Part shown: positions 16,824-26,255 of the stretch, piece after piece
How positions within the stretch are numbered: position 1 is the first letter of the stretch
Layout: every line of letters begins with the position of its first letter
Made by a program: the position numbers and the translations under genes
The notes under the pieces: generated by a model
Told to the model about the DNA's origin: nothing
The model's database searches: none
The model's input: the letters and a program-made list of their open reading frames with translations, nothing else
DNA from: Microbacterium phyllosphaerae
Lineage (GTDB): Bacteria > Actinomycetota > Actinomycetes > Actinomycetales > Microbacteriaceae
Direction: 5' to 3'
Length of the DNA: 64,000 nucleotides
Assembly (NCBI RefSeq): GCF_017876435.1
Contig: NZ_JAGIOA010000001.1
Span: forward strand, 1,674,001 to 1,738,000

Positions 16824-17552
16824 TCAGCGCCCGAGCGTGCGGTGGTCGAGTACGGCCTTGCGGCCGGCTTCGACATCGCCTGAGCGGATGGCTTCGACCA
16901 GCGCGGTGTGGATGTGCAGACGCTCGTCGGTGTCGGGGCGGAACCCCGGTACAGACAGGTCGGCGTCGTCGGTGCTTCCGCTGGTCTCGCCCTCGATGTA
17001 GTCGACGAGGTTGAGGTAGAACGTGCGGAGCACCGCGTTCGGTGAGATCTCCGCGATTCGCCGGTGCAGGCGCCAGTTGCCGTGCAGACCTTCGACAGGG
17101 TCGTGCCAGTGGTCGGCGATCTCGGCCATCAGCGCATCGAGGTCGGCGATGTCGGCGTCGGTGCGATGCACGACGGCATCGCCCATGACGGCCTCGTCCA
17201 GAGCGTCGAGCACCTTGACCACATCGTGCACGGGGGCGCCGGTCTGGCGGAGCCGCAGCACGCTGTGGGCGAGTCGGATGAGAGGCGACTGGTCGGCGAC
17301 GAAGATGCCGCCGCCGGGGCCGGGGCGGAGGTCGACGGAACCGCGGGCTCGGAGCACGCGGAGGGCCTCTCCGAGGGTGGCGGGCGCGACGCCGAACTGC
17401 TCGCACAGCTCCTGCCTCGTGCCGATCCGGTGGCCGGGGGAGAGCTCCTCGGCCTTGATCATGGCCTCGACCTCGCTGACGACCCTGTCTGCCACGGACT
17501 GTGCCGGCGCGACACGCTGGAAGGTGCGTGCGTCGTCCTGGGTGTTGGCCAC
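16824..17552 (-). CDS. GntR-family regulator, FadR subfamily (FCD domain)
   Basis: This 242-residue regulator has an N-terminal winged helix (about residues 17-85, with the turn R-P-G-P-G-G-G-I-F-V). Its C-terminal FCD ligand domain keeps the metal or ligand histidine pattern H-x3-H in the G-N-W-R-L-H-R-R-I-A segment and a later D-E-R-L-H-I-H-T. GAAGGA six bases upstream favours the GTG at 17552; an ATG at 17597 is possible but lacks such a site. It is divergent from the ThDP enzyme gene. An ATTGA-N15-TCAAT site in that gap recurs before two other transcripts, so it probably controls the whole island. Confidence 0.87.
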   Translation of the reverse strand: MANTQDDARTFQRVAPAQSVADRVVSEVEAMIKAEELSPGHRIGTRQELCEQFGVAPATLGEALRVLRARGSVDLRPGPGGGIFVADQSPLIRLAHSVLRLRQTGAPVHDVVKVLDALDEAVMGDAVVHRTDADIADLDALMAEIADHWHDPVEGLHGNWRLHRRIAEISPNAVLRTFYLNLVDYIEGETSGSTDDADLSVPGFRPDTDERLHIHTALVEAIRSGDVEAGRKAVLDHRTLGR

Positions 17553-17658
17553 GGTTGTCCTTCGGTCGAGGTCGGGGAGGTGGAGCGGATCCTTCACATC
17601 CTAGGGAGCGCGTGACGCGGCGAGGGTGTGACACGAGGGAAATCTGCTATTTGCAGTA

Positions 17659-17683
17659 ATTGAATGTATCTAATACAGTCAAT
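17659..17683. promoter_or_regulatory. Catabolic-island operator, copy 2
   Basis: ATTGA-N15-TCAAT with a spacer containing TATC, between the divergent GntR and ThDP enzyme genes. It shares AATTGAATG with the element near 20866-20884 and its geometry with copies 1 and 3. Its position next to the GntR gene suggests autoregulation. Confidence 0.65.
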
Positions 17684-17712
17684 CTCGCAATGCTGCTCAT
17701 GAGAGGAACCAG

Positions 17713-19380
17713 ATGACCGACCCCACCGGTGGCGATCTGCTCGCCGTCTCCCTGATCAATCAGGGCGTCTCGACGATCTTCGGCATTCCGGGCGTGCAGC
17801 TCGATGCCGCCGCAGACGCGCTCCAGTCCCGTACCGACCAGGTCGACTTCATCTGCGCACGCAACGAGCAGGCGACGACCTATATGGCAGACGGCTATGC
17901 GCGCAGCACCGGAGAGGTCGGCGTCGCGATGGTCGTCCCCGGCCCCGGAGTGCTCAACGCCCTGTCGGGTGTCGCGACCGGTTACTCGGCGAACTCGCCG
18001 ATGCTCCTGATCGCCGGACAGATCGACTCGAAGGCGATCGGTCGCGGACTCGGCGCTCTGCACGAGCTGCCGGACCAGACCGGTATCCTCGAGCGCCTGA
18101 CCAAATGGACGGGTACAGCCCGTTCGGCCGACGAGATCCCCGGACTCGTGCGTGAGGCATTCGTGCAGCTGCGCAGCGGCCGCCCGCGTCCCGTCGCCAT
18201 CGAGGTGCCGCCGGATGTGCTCGCCGCCACGTCGCGGGCCGTCGCCGCCGAGAACGTCGCCGCCGCCCCACTCGTGCCGGACGAGCAGCAGATCCGGGCC
18301 GCGGCGGCCCTGCTCGCCGCCGCCGAGCGTCCGATGATCGTGGTCGGAGGTGGAGTGCTCGCCTCGAACGCGTCCGTCGCGCTGCAGGCGCTCGCCGAAG
18401 CGCTCGAGGCCCCGGTGCTGATGACCGAGAACGGGCGCGGTGCGCTCGACGCCCGCCACCGTCTCGCCTTCGACTCGCTCGCGCTCCGCGCCTTCCGCCA
18501 GGACGCCGACCTCGTACTCGCCGTCGGCACGCGCTTCGTCTCGACGTTCGGCACGCAGGTCGACACCAACGGTGCTCCGGTGATCCTCATCAACGCCGAG
18601 GAAGCCGATCTCGGCGCCCCTCGCGCCGCCGTGCAGAAGCTCCACGCCGATGCCCGCCTCGCACTCTCAGCGCTCGCCGCAGAGGTCGGGCGGCCGACCC
18701 GCGGCTCTCGCGAGAGCGAATTCGCCCGTGTGCGTTCGTGGCTCGGCGAGCAGTTCGACGACATCGCTCCGCAGCGGGAGTACCTCTCGACGATCCGCGC
18801 CGCGCTGCCCGACGACGGCGTCTTCGTCAGTGAGTTCACGCAGGTGGGCTACGCGGCCAGCGCCTGCTACCCGGCGTACCAGCCGCGCACCTACATCGGC
18901 CCGGGGTACCAGGGCACCCTGGGCTACGGTTTCGCGACGGCCCTCGGCGTCAAGGCAGCAGACCCGTCGAGGGCGGTCGTCTCCGTGAACGGAGACGGCG
19001 GGTTCTCGTGGACGCTCCAGGAGCTCTCCACCGCCAAACGCTACGGCCTCGGGCTCGTGACGATCGTCTTCCACGACGGGTTCTACGGCAACGTGCGTCG
19101 CATCCAGAAGAACCGTTACGGCGCACGCTACTTCGCGAGCGATCTGACGAACCCCGACTACGGGGTGCTCGCCGACGCGTTCGGCATCCGCTCCGCTCAG
19201 GCGTTCACCCCGCAGGAGCTCGCCGGCGTGCTCGCCGACGCGATCCCCGCGAACGAGCCGATCCTGATCAACGTCCCGGTGGGGGAGTTCCCCTCTCCGT
19301 GGCATCTCATCCACGAGGGCGTGCCGCGCCCCGCGCCCCTCGCTCCGGGGTCGCACCTGATCGAACGGGCAGGGGTCTGA
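17713..19380 (+). CDS. Thiamine diphosphate-dependent decarboxylase/carboligase
   Basis: A 555-residue enzyme with three domains (PYR, central, PP) as in acetolactate synthase, benzoylformate decarboxylase and indole/phenylpyruvate decarboxylase. The activating glutamate is in C-A-R-N-E-Q-A-T near residue 54. The ThDP motif starts G-D-G-G-F-S near 426 but ends V-F-H-D-G-F-Y-G, with His-Asp where most relatives have Asn-Asn; Asp could still bind the metal. The gene is one base apart from an aldehyde dehydrogenase, the usual partner of a 2-oxo acid decarboxylase. A decarboxylase acting on an aryl 2-oxo acid is the best guess; a carboligase is the alternative. Confidence 0.85.
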   Translation: MTDPTGGDLLAVSLINQGVSTIFGIPGVQLDAAADALQSRTDQVDFICARNEQATTYMADGYARSTGEVGVAMVVPGPGVLNALSGVATGYSANSPMLLIAGQIDSKAIGRGLGALHELPDQTGILERLTKWTGTARSADEIPGLVREAFVQLRSGRPRPVAIEVPPDVLAATSRAVAAENVAAAPLVPDEQQIRAAAALLAAAERPMIVVGGGVLASNASVALQALAEALEAPVLMTENGRGALDARHRLAFDSLALRAFRQDADLVLAVGTRFVSTFGTQVDTNGAPVILINAEEADLGAPRAAVQKLHADARLALSALAAEVGRPTRGSRESEFARVRSWLGEQFDDIAPQREYLSTIRAALPDDGVFVSEFTQVGYAASACYPAYQPRTYIGPGYQGTLGYGFATALGVKAADPSRAVVSVNGDGGFSWTLQELSTAKRYGLGLVTIVFHDGFYGNVRRIQKNRYGARYFASDLTNPDYGVLADAFGIRSAQAFTPQELAGVLADAIPANEPILINVPVGEFPSPWHLIHEGVPRPAPLAPGSHLIERAGV

Positions 19381-19381
19381 C

Positions 19382-20821
19382 ATGATCATCGGCCACGACA
19401 TCGCAGGCATCAGAGAGGATGCCGCAGGGCGCGCCTCGATCGATGTCGTCGATCCGGCGGACGGCACCGTGATCGGTGCCGTCGTGGCGGGTGATGCTGC
19501 GGACGTGGACCGGGCGGTGGCGGCGGCCACGACCGCGTTCGGCCCTTGGTCGACCACACCGATGTCAGAGCGGATCGCTCATGTCGAGGCGATCGCCGCG
19601 GGGCTCGACCGTCACCGCGAGCGACTCGCCGCGACACTCAGTGCCGAGATGGGGTCGCCGATCGCTTTCGCGCGAGCGGCGCAGGTCGGGGTCGCGATCG
19701 CCGATCTCGCGCAGCTCGTCGATGCGGCACGCATGCATGTCGAGCGCGAGTCCGTCTCGAACTCGCTCGTCATCGCCGAGCCGGTCGGCGTGGTCGCCGC
19801 GATCACGCCGTGGAACTTCCCTCTGCACCAGATCATGCTCAAGGTCGGTGCGGCGATCCTCGCCGGGTGCACCGTCGTGCTCAAGCCGAGTGAGGTCGCG
19901 CCCCTCAACGCTGCGATCGTGGGGGAGATCCTCCGCGAGATCGCGCTGCCGGCGGGTGTCGTGAACATCGTCCACGGTGACGGGGTGGGGGTCGGCGCTC
20001 CGCTGGTCTCCCACCCCGGCGTCGACATGGTGACGTTCACCGGATCTCGCGTGGTCGGGGAGAGTGTCGCCAGAGAGGCGGCCGCGACCATCAAGAAGGT
20101 CGCGCTGGAGTTGGGCGGCAAGTCGGCGGCCATCGTGCTCGACGACGCGCCGCTCGAGGACTCGGTGCGGTCGGTGCTCGCCTCCTGTTTCGCCAACGCC
20201 GGACAGACCTGCGCCGCACAGACTCGGGTGCTGGTGCCTGAGCAGTTGGTCGAGGCATGGCAGGCCGCCGCCGTCGAGGTCGCGGCGGGCTGGGCTCCCG
20301 GTGACCCGAAGGACGAGGGCACGGCGACGGGCCCCGTGGCATCGACGCTGCAGCGCGATCGCGTGCAGGCTCACATCGCGACAGCGATCATGCAGGGCGC
20401 ACGCGTGTTGACCGGCGGCCTCGATATCGTCGAACCGACGGCAGGCGGCGCCTATGTGCAGCCCACGATCTTCACCGATGTGACACCCGAGATGCAGATC
20501 TTCCACGAGGAGGTCTTCGGACCGGTGCTCACGATCACCTCGTACGCCACGATCGATGAGGCTGTCGATCTGGCGAACGACAGTGTGTACGGGCTGTCGG
20601 GTGGCGTCTGGTCGAGTGACCCTCGACGCGCCCTCGATGTCGCTCTGCGCATGCGAACGGGCACCGTCGGCATCAACGGCGCGGGACTCGACGTGGGTGC
20701 GCCCTTCGGGGGGTACAAACAGTCGGGGATCGGCCGGGAGTGCGGCGTTCACGGCTTCGAGGAGTTTCTCGAACTCAAGTCGGTGATGGGCGCTGCTGCC
20801 CTCATCGGCGACGACTCGTGA
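19382..20821 (+). CDS. NAD(P)-dependent aldehyde dehydrogenase
   Basis: A 479-residue aldehyde dehydrogenase that oxidises an aldehyde to its acid. It shows P-W-N-F-P near residue 142, the cofactor motif F-T-G-S-R-V-V-G-E near 219, the catalytic glutamate in L-E-L-G-G-K-S, and the catalytic cysteine in N-A-G-Q-T-C-A-A near 280. The C-terminal part has [13 protein letters not shown]. It follows the ThDP enzyme with a one-base gap. Together they resemble the benzoylformate decarboxylase-benzaldehyde dehydrogenase pair of mandelate breakdown, but no mandelate dehydrogenase is nearby. Confidence 0.9.
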   Translation: MIIGHDIAGIREDAAGRASIDVVDPADGTVIGAVVAGDAADVDRAVAAATTAFGPWSTTPMSERIAHVEAIAAGLDRHRERLAATLSAEMGSPIAFARAAQVGVAIADLAQLVDAARMHVERESVSNSLVIAEPVGVVAAITPWNFPLHQIMLKVGAAILAGCTVVLKPSEVAPLNAAIVGEILREIALPAGVVNIVHGDGVGVGAPLVSHPGVDMVTFTGSRVVGESVAREAAATIKKVALELGGKSAAIVLDDAPLEDSVRSVLASCFANAGQTCAAQTRVLVPEQLVEAWQAAAVEVAAGWAPGDPKDEGTATGPVASTLQRDRVQAHIATAIMQGARVLTGGLDIVEPTAGGAYVQPTIFTDVTPEMQIFHEEVFGPVLTITSYATIDEAVDLANDSVYGLSGGVWSSDPRRALDVALRMRTGTVGINGAGLDVGAPFGGYKQSGIGRECGVHGFEEFLELKSVMGAAALIGDDS

Positions 20822-20865
20822 TCAGTTACATACCCGAAACACCGCTGACACGAACCTATAAAAAG

Positions 20866-20884
20866 TAATTCATAACATTCAATT
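20866..20884 (-). promoter_or_regulatory. Possible degenerate copy of the island operator (half-site)
   Basis: On the minus strand this reads AATTGAATGT followed by TATGAATTA. The first ten bases equal those of copy 2, but the opposite TCAAT arm is absent. It lies about 40 bp upstream of the transporter operon. I rate it as suggestive only. Confidence 0.3.
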
Positions 20885-20925
20885 GGGTTGAACCGCACCC
20901 CGCGGAACCCGTGAGAGAGGACACC

Positions 20926-22500
20926 ATGAGACGCAGCATTGTCGCCGCGGCCGCCGTCGGCGTGACGGCCCTTGCCCTGTCCGGTTGTGCCGCAACGGCG
21001 CAGCCCGGGGGAGAGGGGCCGCAGACGATCAAGCTCGCCGTGCAGTCGGATCCAGGAACGCTGAACCCCATCACGAACGCGACGAACGCCAGTGAGTCCG
21101 TGTCCACGTTCGGATACGAGTCGCTGCTCTTCTACCCGACGGGAGCAGAGCCGAAGGGGCTGCTCGCGGACTCGTGGGAGGCCACCACCACCACCGTCCA
21201 GTTCACTCTGAAAGACGGCATCCTCTGCGTCGACGGCGAACCGCTCACCGCGACCGACGTGAAGTCGACATTCGAGTACGCCGCGGCCGATGAGACGGGC
21301 TCTCCGTACAAGGGCGTCTACTTCCCTGCGGAGGGGCTGACGATCGAGGCGGATGACGCCGCGAACACGGTGACGTTCACGAGTGCGAACGCCCAGAGCT
21401 TCCTCGCGGAGACCATCGGCGCGCTGCCGATCGTGTGCGCCTCCGGACTCGCCGACCCCTCGGTGCTCGACACCGAGCTGCACGGCACGGGTGCCTACTC
21501 GCTCGAGGACTCGTCTCCTGGACAGTCCTACACGTTCGCGCTGCGCGACGACTACGCGTGGGGCGTCGACGACACGACGAGCAAGACCGAGGGTCTTCCC
21601 GCCACTGTCGAGGTGTCGATCATCGAGAGCGACTCGACGGCGGCGAACCTGCTGCAGACCGGCGAGGCGAACATCGCCGAGGTCGGCGGCAGCGAGCGTG
21701 ATCGTCTCGGATCGACCGACTTCGCGACAGAGCTCGAGGTGCCGCTGCGACCCGGTCTGATCTTCTTCAACCAGGCCGAGGGACGTGTCGGCCACGACCT
21801 CGCCGTGCGTGAGGCGCTCGCTCAGGCTGTCGACCGCGAGGCCGTCGGCCCCGTCGCGTCCGCAGGACGCGGAGAGCAGATCACGACACTCGTGTCGGAG
21901 TTCGGCGCCGCGTGCACGACCATGGACAGCTCGTCGGCGATCCCGTCGTACGACGTCGAGGCGGCCGCGGCCGCACTCGACGAGGCCGGCTGGGTCGAGG
22001 GTGCCGACGGCATCCGCGCGAAAGACGGCAAGCCGCTCTCCATCCTGATGCTCTACCCGGCGTCGGAGAGCCAGGGAGTCACCGCGGCGATCGAGCTGCT
22101 GCAGACCGAGTTCGCCAAGATCGGTGTCGACGCGAAGCCGACCCCCTCGGCCGCGTACACCGACGTCATCTTCTCGGGTGGCGACTGGGACATCGTCTGG
22201 GCGCCGATCTTCACGAGTCTGCCGAGCGACTGGGCGGGAATCCTCGGAGGCGACTTCCCGCCGAACGGCGGCAACTGGACCTACAACGCCAACCAGGAGT
22301 ACTTCGACCTGGTGGGCGAGGCTCAGGCACTCGCCGGCGCCGACTCGTGCGACGCGTGGCAGGCGGCGCAGGACTCGCTCTTCAGCAACCTCGAGGTGCT
22401 GCCGGTCTACTCGTCGACGTCGACCTTCTACGGCGTGGGAGTGGAGTTCGGGATGTCGAAGAGCATCCTCGCTCCCACCACGATCCGCGTGACAGAGTGA
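20926..22500 (+). CDS. ABC transporter substrate-binding lipoprotein, family 5 (peptide/opine type)
   Basis: This 524-residue protein has a lipoprotein signal with lipobox L-S-G-C (Cys21). The mature part matches SBP family 5: L-A-V-Q-S-D-P-G-T-L-N-P near residue 34, an early W-E-A-T-T-T-T-V-Q-F-T-L-K segment, and V-R-E-A-L-A-Q-A-V-D-R-E near 300. It captures the ligand outside the membrane for the permeases encoded next. AGAGAGG before ATG 20926 supports this start over an upstream GTG. Family 5 binds oligopeptides, opines, glutathione and other ligands, so the name does not fix the ligand. Confidence 0.9.
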   Translation: MRRSIVAAAAVGVTALALSGCAATAQPGGEGPQTIKLAVQSDPGTLNPITNATNASESVSTFGYESLLFYPTGAEPKGLLADSWEATTTTVQFTLKDGILCVDGEPLTATDVKSTFEYAAADETGSPYKGVYFPAEGLTIEADDAANTVTFTSANAQSFLAETIGALPIVCASGLADPSVLDTELHGTGAYSLEDSSPGQSYTFALRDDYAWGVDDTTSKTEGLPATVEVSIIESDSTAANLLQTGEANIAEVGGSERDRLGSTDFATELEVPLRPGLIFFNQAEGRVGHDLAVREALAQAVDREAVGPVASAGRGEQITTLVSEFGAACTTMDSSSAIPSYDVEAAAAALDEAGWVEGADGIRAKDGKPLSILMLYPASESQGVTAAIELLQTEFAKIGVDAKPTPSAAYTDVIFSGGDWDIVWAPIFTSLPSDWAGILGGDFPPNGGNWTYNANQEYFDLVGEAQALAGADSCDAWQAAQDSLFSNLEVLPVYSSTSTFYGVGVEFGMSKSILAPTTIRVTE

Positions 22501-22504
22501 CCGT

Positions 22505-23527
22505 ATGACGTCGCAGATCGTGACGCGGCCGAAGACCGTCGTGGTGGCCACCCCTCGGGGTGGTCGCCACGGCGGCGGGCGCTGGGTCCCCTTCCTCCTT
22601 CGGCGAGTAGGCCGGATGCTCATCGCGATGCTCGTGATCGTGACGGCGGCATTCGTCGTGCTGCGCGCTGCCGGCGGAGACCCGGTGCGGGCCGCGCTCG
22701 GCCCCACCGCGCCGGCATCCGTGGTGGCTGAGCGCCGCGCGCAGCTCGGGCTCGACGATCCGCTGATCGTGCAGTTCTGGGACTACCTGACGGGCATCGT
22801 GCTTCGGGGCGATCTCGGCGTCTCTCTCATCACCGGGCGATCGGTCAACGAGCTCGTCGAGTTCCGGCTCCCCGCGACGGTGCAGCTCGCGGGGATCGCG
22901 TTCATCGTGATCCTGCTCATCGCCATTCCGCTGGGGCTCGCGATCGCGATCCTGACCGTCGGCAACAGGCGCCGTCCGGTCGAGCTTGCCTTCACCTCGG
23001 TCACCGGCTTCTTCGCCGCCGTGCCCGAGTACCTGATCGGCGTCGTGCTGCTCATGGTGTTCGCGATCACGATCCCGATGCTCCCCGTCGCCGGAATGAG
23101 CGGGCCGCAGTCCTTCATCCTTCCGGTCCTCGCCCTCGCTCTCGGCGCCTCGGCCTCTCTGTCGCGCATCGCCCGTGTCGAGGCGATGAACGTGCTCACC
23201 GACGACTACATCCGCACCGCGCGATCGAAGCGGCTGCCCGCCGCGATGATCTACTTCCGGCACGCGCTGCCGAACATGCTCACCGCGACACTGACTCTCG
23301 GCGGCGCACTGCTGGCGACGATGATCGCCGGAAGCGTGCTCGTCGAGCGGGTCTTCAACTGGCCGGGCATGGGCAGCGCCTTCGTGCAGGCCATCCTCAC
23401 GAAGGACTACGGCATCGTGCAGGGCCTCGCCATCGTCTACGCGGCGATCATCCTCGTCGTGAACCTGCTGGTCGACATCGTCCTCGCCGTCCTCGACCGT
23501 CGCACGACCATTCTGGAGACCGCATGA
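22505..23527 (+). CDS. ABC transporter permease, DppB/OppB type
   Basis: A 340-residue inner-membrane permease with six hydrophobic segments. The DppB family N-terminus (L-L-R-R-V-G-R-M-L-I) begins near residue 32, and the coupling loop has E-A-M-N-V-L-T-D-D-Y-I-R-T-A-R-S-K near 225. The first 30 residues are an unusual basic leader, and a 7-bp hairpin (CCACCCC/GGGGTGG, 22548-22563) lies in the codons for residues 15-20, which may reduce translation relative to the binding protein. The gene overlaps the next by four bases. Confidence 0.9.
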   Translation: MTSQIVTRPKTVVVATPRGGRHGGGRWVPFLLRRVGRMLIAMLVIVTAAFVVLRAAGGDPVRAALGPTAPASVVAERRAQLGLDDPLIVQFWDYLTGIVLRGDLGVSLITGRSVNELVEFRLPATVQLAGIAFIVILLIAIPLGLAIAILTVGNRRRPVELAFTSVTGFFAAVPEYLIGVVLLMVFAITIPMLPVAGMSGPQSFILPVLALALGASASLSRIARVEAMNVLTDDYIRTARSKRLPAAMIYFRHALPNMLTATLTLGGALLATMIAGSVLVERVFNWPGMGSAFVQAILTKDYGIVQGLAIVYAAIILVVNLLVDIVLAVLDRRTTILETA

Positions 23528-25455
23528 CCTCCGCACACCGGCGTCGTTCCTGGCTGCTGCAGTCACCGATGGCGTTGATCTCCCTGACCTTCATCGCGAT
23601 CTTCGCCCTTCTCGCCGTCATCGCTCCCATGCTCTGGGGAACGCAGGCCGAGACCCCGTCTCCGGCCGACCTGCTGCAGCCTCCGAGTGCGGAGCACCTG
23701 CTCGGCACCGATGCGCTCGGCCGCGATCTGCTGCTGCGCACGCTCGTGGCGACGCGCCTGTCACTCGTGATGGCGCTGGCGGCGACCGCGATGGGTGCTG
23801 TCGCAGGGCTCATCCTCGGCGCGCTGCCGGTGGTCGCGGGTGCCCGCGTGCAACGCCTCTTCGGGTCGGTGATCAACACCTGGCTCGCGTTCCCGGTGCT
23901 GCTCGTGGCCATGCTCACGGTGATCCTGCTCGGCACCGGATCCACGACCGCGGTGATCGCGCTGGCCCTGACGATGACCCCGTCGTTCGCCCGTCTGGCG
24001 CAGACCCTGTCGTCTCGCGTCGGCGGCTCGGAGTATCTCGCAGCGGCCCGCCTGCTCGGTGTGTCGAAGACGCGTCAGTTCACCCGGTACATCATTCCGA
24101 ACATCGCCGAACCCGTGATCGTCAACGTGACGCTCTCGATCGGCGGCGGGCTGCTCGCGCTGTCGAGCCTGAGCTTCCTCGGGGTCGGTGTGCAGCCACC
24201 CGAGTACGACTGGGGCCGCCTGCTCAGCGAGGGCTTCGAGCAGGTCTACAGCCAACCGTCGGCGATCGTCGGCCCCGGCGTGATGGTGGTGGTCGCCGGC
24301 ATCATGTTCGGCATGTTCGGTGAGGCGCTCGCCTCGCACATGCGCGGTCGAGGCCGGGCGCGCACGCTCTCGGCGCGCGAACTCGGCGATCCGACCCGCG
24401 TCGATGCGACGGGCGTCGCGGAGGAGCCCACCGACGACGTCGAGCCGCTCCTCGAAGTGGCAGGTCTCAGCGTCTCGTTCCCCGGCGAGCACGGCTGGGT
24501 TCGTCCGGTGCAGGACGTCTCGTTCCGCATCGCCCCCGGCGAGATCGTCGGCGTCGTCGGCGAATCGGGCAGCGGGAAGAGCGTGACGATGATGGCGATC
24601 GCGCAGCTCGCGCCGGCAGGTGCCGCGGTCAGTGCGCAGCGGCTCCGCTTCGCCGGTGAGGAGCTCGCGGGTCTCTCGGACGAACGTGCGGCGAAGAAGC
24701 TCGGTACCCGCGTCGGCGTCGTCTTCCAGGACTCTCTGACAGCTCTCAACCCCGCGCTCCGCGTGGGCACGCAGCTCGCCGAGGTTCCGCGGGTGCACCA
24801 GGGCGCATCGCGCAAGGATGCCGATGCCGCGGCCGTCGAGGCCCTCGCGGCCGTGTCGATCACCGATCCGAGCCGCCGTGCCAAGCAGTTCCCGCACGAG
24901 TTCTCCGGAGGCATGCGTCAGCGCGCACTGATCGCGATGTCGCAGATCGGCAAGCCGAGACTGATCATCGCCGACGAGCCGACGACGGCCCTCGACGTCA
25001 CGGTGCAGCAGCGCGTGCTCGCTCTGCTGCGTCGAGAGTGCGAGGAGACGGGCGCTGCCGCGATCGTCGTGTCGCATGACATCGCGGTGCTCGCCGAGCT
25101 GTGCCAGCGGATCCTCGTGATGTACGGAGGCCGGATCGTCGAGGATGTCGACGTGCGTCATCTCGCCGAGCCCGAGCTCCTCGCGCACCCCTACACGCGG
25201 GCGCTCGCCGAGTCGCTCCCCGACCTCGACACCGATCGCACCGCTCCGCTCGCGACGATCCCCGGTGAGCCGCCGGATCTCTCGCTGCCGGTCGTGGGAT
25301 GCGGATTCGCACCACGCTGCGCCTTCGCGACCGAGGTGTGCCGCACCGAGACGCCGCAGCTCGTGGCCCACGGCTCCGGACGTGTGGCGTGCTGGCATCC
25401 GCAGGATCAGGATGCGGGCGTCCACGAAGACTCCTTCGAGAAGGCGGGTGCATGA
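23524..25455 (+). CDS. Fused ABC permease (DppC type) and ATPase (DppD type)
   Basis: A 643-residue single frame. Residues 1 to about 285 form a DppC-like permease (six membrane segments; coupling loop E-Y-L-A-A-A-R-L-L-G-V-S). Residues from about 315 form a DppD-like ATPase with Walker A G-E-S-G-S-G-K-S (346-353), signature F-S-G-G-M-R-Q-R and Walker B L-I-I-A-D-E-P-T-T-A-L-D. The oligopeptide-transporter C-terminal cysteine-rich element (C-G-F-A-P-R-C) is present. The two functions are usually separate genes; no stop or frameshift separates them here. It overlaps both neighbours by four bases. Confidence 0.93.
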   Translation: MTSAHRRRSWLLQSPMALISLTFIAIFALLAVIAPMLWGTQAETPSPADLLQPPSAEHLLGTDALGRDLLLRTLVATRLSLVMALAATAMGAVAGLILGALPVVAGARVQRLFGSVINTWLAFPVLLVAMLTVILLGTGSTTAVIALALTMTPSFARLAQTLSSRVGGSEYLAAARLLGVSKTRQFTRYIIPNIAEPVIVNVTLSIGGGLLALSSLSFLGVGVQPPEYDWGRLLSEGFEQVYSQPSAIVGPGVMVVVAGIMFGMFGEALASHMRGRGRARTLSARELGDPTRVDATGVAEEPTDDVEPLLEVAGLSVSFPGEHGWVRPVQDVSFRIAPGEIVGVVGESGSGKSVTMMAIAQLAPAGAAVSAQRLRFAGEELAGLSDERAAKKLGTRVGVVFQDSLTALNPALRVGTQLAEVPRVHQGASRKDADAAAVEALAAVSITDPSRRAKQFPHEFSGGMRQRALIAMSQIGKPRLIIADEPTTALDVTVQQRVLALLRRECEETGAAAIVVSHDIAVLAELCQRILVMYGGRIVEDVDVRHLAEPELLAHPYTRALAESLPDLDTDRTAPLATIPGEPPDLSLPVVGCGFAPRCAFATEVCRTETPQLVAHGSGRVACWHPQDQDAGVHEDSFEKAGA

Positions 25456-26255
25456 TGGCTGATCTCGTCATCGAGAACCTCGTGGTCACGTTCGGTCGAG
25501 GCCACCACGCCGTGAACGCTGTCGACGACGTGTCGCTCACCGTGCCGCACGGCACGACGGTGGGGCTCGTCGGCGAGTCGGGTTCGGGAAAATCGACCGT
25601 CGCGCGCACCGTCGCCGGGCTGCAGAAGCCGACCTCGGGGCGCATCCTGCTCGACGGCACAGACCTCGCGGTCGGCCGCCGCGATCGCCGTGCACATGCC
25701 CGCGACGTGCAGATGATCTTCCAGGATCCGTACTCCTCGCTCAATCCGCGCATGTCGGTCGGAGAGACCCTCGATGAGGCCCTCGCGACTCACGGAGCGG
25801 GCAACGCGCGCGCTCGCGCCGCCGGAGTCAAGGAGCTCCTCGAACTCGTCCGGCTCAAGCCCGGGGTCTCGGAGCTGCATCCGTCGAGCCTGTCCGGAGG
25901 CATGCGGCAACGCGTCGCCATCGCACGCTGTCTCGCCGTGAAACCGCGACTGATCATCGCCGACGAGATCACCTCGGCCCTCGACGCCTCGGTGCAGGGT
26001 GCGGTGCTCAACCTCATGCGCGAGCTGCAGCGCGAGCTCGAGCTCTCGGTGCTGTTCATCACGCACAACCTCGCCGCGGTCCGCTACATCGCCGACACGA
26101 CGGCGGTCATGCGCAACGGCGAGATCGTCGAGTACGGTGACGCCGACGCGATCGTCTCGCACCCGGTGCATCCGTACACACAGGCGCTCGTCGCCGCGAT
26201 CCCGCGCATCCAGAACGCGGGAACCGACAGCCTCCTCCACTCGATCGGACACTGA
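25452..26255 (+). CDS. ABC transporter ATPase, DppF/OppF type
   Basis: This 267-residue ATPase has Walker A G-E-S-G-S-G-K-S-T near residue 40, the Q-loop F-Q-D-P-Y-S-S-L-N-P-R-M near 94, the signature L-S-G-G-M-R-Q-R-V-A-I-A-R near 148, and Walker B I-I-A-D-E-I-T-S-A-L-D near 172, where Ile replaces the usual Pro. It pairs with the ATPase half of the fused protein to power import. The ATG at 25452 overlaps the upstream stop by four bases. Confidence 0.92.
   Translation: MMADLVIENLVVTFGRGHHAVNAVDDVSLTVPHGTTVGLVGESGSGKSTVARTVAGLQKPTSGRILLDGTDLAVGRRDRRAHARDVQMIFQDPYSSLNPRMSVGETLDEALATHGAGNARARAAGVKELLELVRLKPGVSELHPSSLSGGMRQRVAIARCLAVKPRLIIADEITSALDASVQGAVLNLMRELQRELELSVLFITHNLAAVRYIADTTAVMRNGEIVEYGDADAIVSHPVHPYTQALVAAIPRIQNAGTDSLLHSIGH

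Noticed and set aside
20749..22707. A 652-codon antisense frame over the peptide-binding lipoprotein gene
   Set aside because: Low-complexity composition and complete overlap with a gene that has a lipobox and family motifs.
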